Assembly (NCBI GenBank): GCA_027317045.1
Contig: DAHVFI010000243.1
Coordinates: 1-7,690, forward strand
Direction: 5' to 3'
DNA from: Gammaproteobacteria bacterium
GTDB lineage: Bacteria; Pseudomonadota; Gammaproteobacteria; Natronospirales; REEB76
DNA: 7,690 bases
Part shown: piece by piece, positions 6,093 through 7,690 of the stretch
How the letters are laid out: every line of letters starts with the position of its first letter
Numbering within the stretch: position 1 is the stretch's first letter
Notes under the pieces: model-generated
Told to the model about the DNA's origin: nothing
What the model saw: the letters and a program-made list of their open reading frames with translations, nothing else
Database searches by the model: none
Translations under genes and position numbers: made by a program

Positions 6093-6578
6093 TCAAATCC
6101 AGCGCCGCACGCGGCTTTTGTACTGCCGGTACTCGTCGCCGAACTTCGCTTCCAGATAGCGTTCCTCTTTGCGGATTACGACACGGTCCACGATGACCAG
6201 CACCACCGGTACCGACAGCAACGGCCACAGCACATTGAGCAGCAGGCTGAGCCCCGCGCATACCAGCGCGAAAGCTATATAGATCGGGTTGCGTGTGAAC
6301 TGGTACGGACCCTGGGCGGTCAGTGCTTCGGTGGGTACGTGCGGATTGGGGCTGGCGCCAACACGGCGCAGGCTGATGATCGCCCAGGCAAACAGCATCA
6401 CGGCCAGCAGCATCATCAGGATGCCGGGAGCGCCCACTATCCTCCGGTGCTGCGGTACGACCAGGTACACCGGCAGGCGCCAATGGATAAGGAAACCGAT
6501 CAGCAGACCGATCAAATAATAGAACGGTGGAGGGAAACGCACGCCTGAGACATCCTGCTGAACGGTATCCCCGGACAT
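6093..6578 (-). CDS. Isoprenylcysteine carboxyl methyltransferase/PEMT-type membrane methyltransferase
   Basis: This 161-residue integral membrane protein belongs to the ICMT/phospholipid methyltransferase superfamily, which uses S-adenosylmethionine. Hydrophobic segments lie at about 18-33, 50-70 and a hairpin at 99-131. The C-terminal signature is clear: GPYQFTRNPIY (90-100), then RKEERYL (136-142), FGDEY (146-150) and the basic end KSRVRRWI. Bacteria generally lack CaaX prenylation, so a lipid or other small substrate is more likely than prenylcysteine; the true substrate is unknown. The ATG at 6578 has a very strong AAGGAGG (6584-6590 on the reverse strand) 5 bases upstream, which fixes the start. 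It is codirectional with psiE (128-base gap) and lies downstream of serA (140-base gap), so operon membership is uncertain. Confidence 0.82.
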   Translation of the reverse strand: MSGDTVQQDVSGVRFPPPFYYLIGLLIGFLIHWRLPVYLVVPQHRRIVGAPGILMMLLAVMLFAWAIISLRRVGASPNPHVPTEALTAQGPYQFTRNPIYIAFALVCAGLSLLLNVLWPLLSVPVVLVIVDRVVIRKEERYLEAKFGDEYRQYKSRVRRWI

Positions 6579-6718
6579 ACACGCCTCCTTCCAAAGAATA
6601 AGCCGTATTTTGCAGTGTTGACCGCTTGCAGCGCAGCCAGTAAGCCCAATCTACACCAGACAGTGCAATTAGCCCGCACACAGCGTGCGCAGCCATATCC
6701 GTTTTGCTGGCGGTTACC

Positions 6719-7690
6719 TCAATACAGCACCCGGAAGCGCAGGGTATGCGGTATCCGCCGGATTTCCTCCAACAGCGCTTCGGAATAGTTGCGATTGATG
6801 TCGGTGATCACGTAACCGAGGTGTTCGTGGGTCTTGAGATATTGGCCGAGAATGTTGGCGCCATGAGTGGCCAGCGCCTGATTGATGTGCGCCAGGATAC
6901 CCGGAACATTCTCGTGTACATGGATCAGGCGGTGAGCGTCCGCCTGGGGCGGCAGGCGCAGCGCCGGAAAGTTGACGCTGTTCTCGGTGCTGCCGGTATT
7001 GATGAAGTCAATAAGGCGGCTGCTGACAAAGCGGCCGATGTCCTGCTGGGCTTCGAGAGTGCTGCCGCCGATGTGCGGCGTGAGCAGTGCATTGGGCAAG
7101 GACCGCAGTGGATGATCGAAAGACTCGCCGTTGGTGCGCGGTTCTTCCGGGAATACGTCCACGGCGGCGCCCCGCAGCCGGCCGGAATCCAGTTGCTGGT
7201 ATAAGGCTTCCAGGTCCACGACATGTCCGCGGCTCAGGTTCAGGAACACGGCGCCCGGCCGCATGCGCGCGAATTCGGGCGAGCCGATAAGATTGGTGTT
7301 TTCCGCGCGGCCGTCCACGTGAACCGTGACCGCATCGGAGGTTTCCAGTAGTTCAGCCAAGGTGGCGCATTTACGCGCCCTCCCCAACGCGAGTTTTTCC
7401 GCAATATCGTAGAAGCAGACCTCCATGCCCAGCGATTCCGCCAGCACCGAGAGCTGCATGCCGATGTTGCCATAGCCGATGATACCCAGCCGTTTGCCGC
7501 GCACCTCACTGGCGGCATTGGCTGATTTGTCCCACACCCCCCGGTCCATGAGACGCAGCTTCTCGGGTATGCCGCGCATCAGCAGGATGATTTCCGCCAG
7601 CGTCAATTCCACCACCGAGCGGGTATTGCTGAAGGGCGCATTGAATACCGCCACGCCCTTATGCTCGCAGGCCGCCAGATCAATCTGGTT
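6719..7690 (-). CDS. serA: D-3-phosphoglycerate dehydrogenase (partial, N-terminus missing)
   Basis: The frame is open from the right edge to TGA at 6719, giving 323 residues. Compared with E. coli SerA (410 residues), about 86 N-terminal residues are beyond the window. The enzyme oxidises 3-phosphoglycerate to 3-phosphohydroxypyruvate, the first step of serine synthesis. In fragment numbering: NQIDLAA and FNAPFSNTRSV at the start; Rossmann GYGNIG (72-77); active-site R154 in LSRGHVVD, E183 in DVFPEEP, and H206 in TPHIGGST; GVWDK also matches E. coli. The ACT domain (about 255-323) keeps H259, N261 and N279, equivalent to the serine-binding H344, N346 and N364 of E. coli, so feedback inhibition by serine is likely. 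It ends RVLY, close to RLLY in E. coli. An in-frame GTG at 7654 is internal, not the start. Confidence 0.95.
   Translation of the reverse strand, partial: NQIDLAACEHKGVAVFNAPFSNTRSVVELTLAEIILLMRGIPEKLRLMDRGVWDKSANAASEVRGKRLGIIGYGNIGMQLSVLAESLGMEVCFYDIAEKLALGRARKCATLAELLETSDAVTVHVDGRAENTNLIGSPEFARMRPGAVFLNLSRGHVVDLEALYQQLDSGRLRGAAVDVFPEEPRTNGESFDHPLRSLPNALLTPHIGGSTLEAQQDIGRFVSSRLIDFINTGSTENSVNFPALRLPPQADAHRLIHVHENVPGILAHINQALATHGANILGQYLKTHEHLGYVITDINRNYSEALLEEIRRIPHTLRFRVLY

Noticed and set aside
6655..6690. Terminator of serA (CGCAC/GTGCG stem)
   Set aside because: Only five pairs and no T-run downstream on the serA strand.
6049..6696. 215-residue reverse-strand frame over the methyltransferase gene
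   Set aside because: It lies on the same strand but in a different frame from the ICMT-type gene, which has the family motifs and the strong ribosome site.

Overview
The window reads as chromosomal DNA of a GC-rich proteobacterium, most likely a gammaproteobacterium. The support is the E. coli-like SerA with its C-terminal ACT domain, a PsiE-family protein, and REP elements of the GTGGGAGCGG type. I see no phage, plasmid, insertion-sequence, CRISPR or toxin-antitoxin genes. Most of the sequence is ordinary metabolic and membrane genes, and the less usual signals lie in the intergenic DNA.

Layout: (1) 1-288, minus strand: N-terminal part of a DUF969 membrane protein, running off the left edge. 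(2) 362-1411, plus: a 2Fe-2S/FAD/NAD(P)H reductase, divergent from the first gene. (3) 1530-2693, plus: glutaryl-CoA dehydrogenase (gcdH). (4) 2694-2867: a repeat-rich spacer holding a REP-like hairpin and two opposed arms of a degenerate 7-bp repeat around an AT-rich palindrome. (5) 2868-5141, plus: a single-chain 2-oxo-acid dehydrogenase E1 with alpha and beta halves fused. (6) 5142-5547: a convergent gene-free region with a 10-bp hairpin and an inverted REP pair. (7) 5548-5964, minus: PsiE-family membrane protein, with a CTGT-N8-ACAG palindrome upstream. (8) 6093-6578, minus: ICMT/PEMT-type membrane methyltransferase. (9) 6719-7690, minus: phosphoglycerate dehydrogenase (serA), N-terminus off the right edge.

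How they may work together: GcdH oxidises and decarboxylates glutaryl-CoA to crotonyl-CoA, a late step of lysine and tryptophan breakdown. The fused E1 decarboxylates a 2-oxo acid and would need E2 and E3 partners, which are not in this window. The two genes are codirectional, so a shared catabolic role is possible but unproven. SerA is the first step of serine synthesis and unrelated. The reductase passes electrons from NAD(P)H to an unidentified acceptor.

I found no convincing new multi-gene system. The items most worth a second look are the opposed heptamer arms, the E1 fusion with changed cofactor-motif residues, the REP pair, and the palindrome upstream of psiE.
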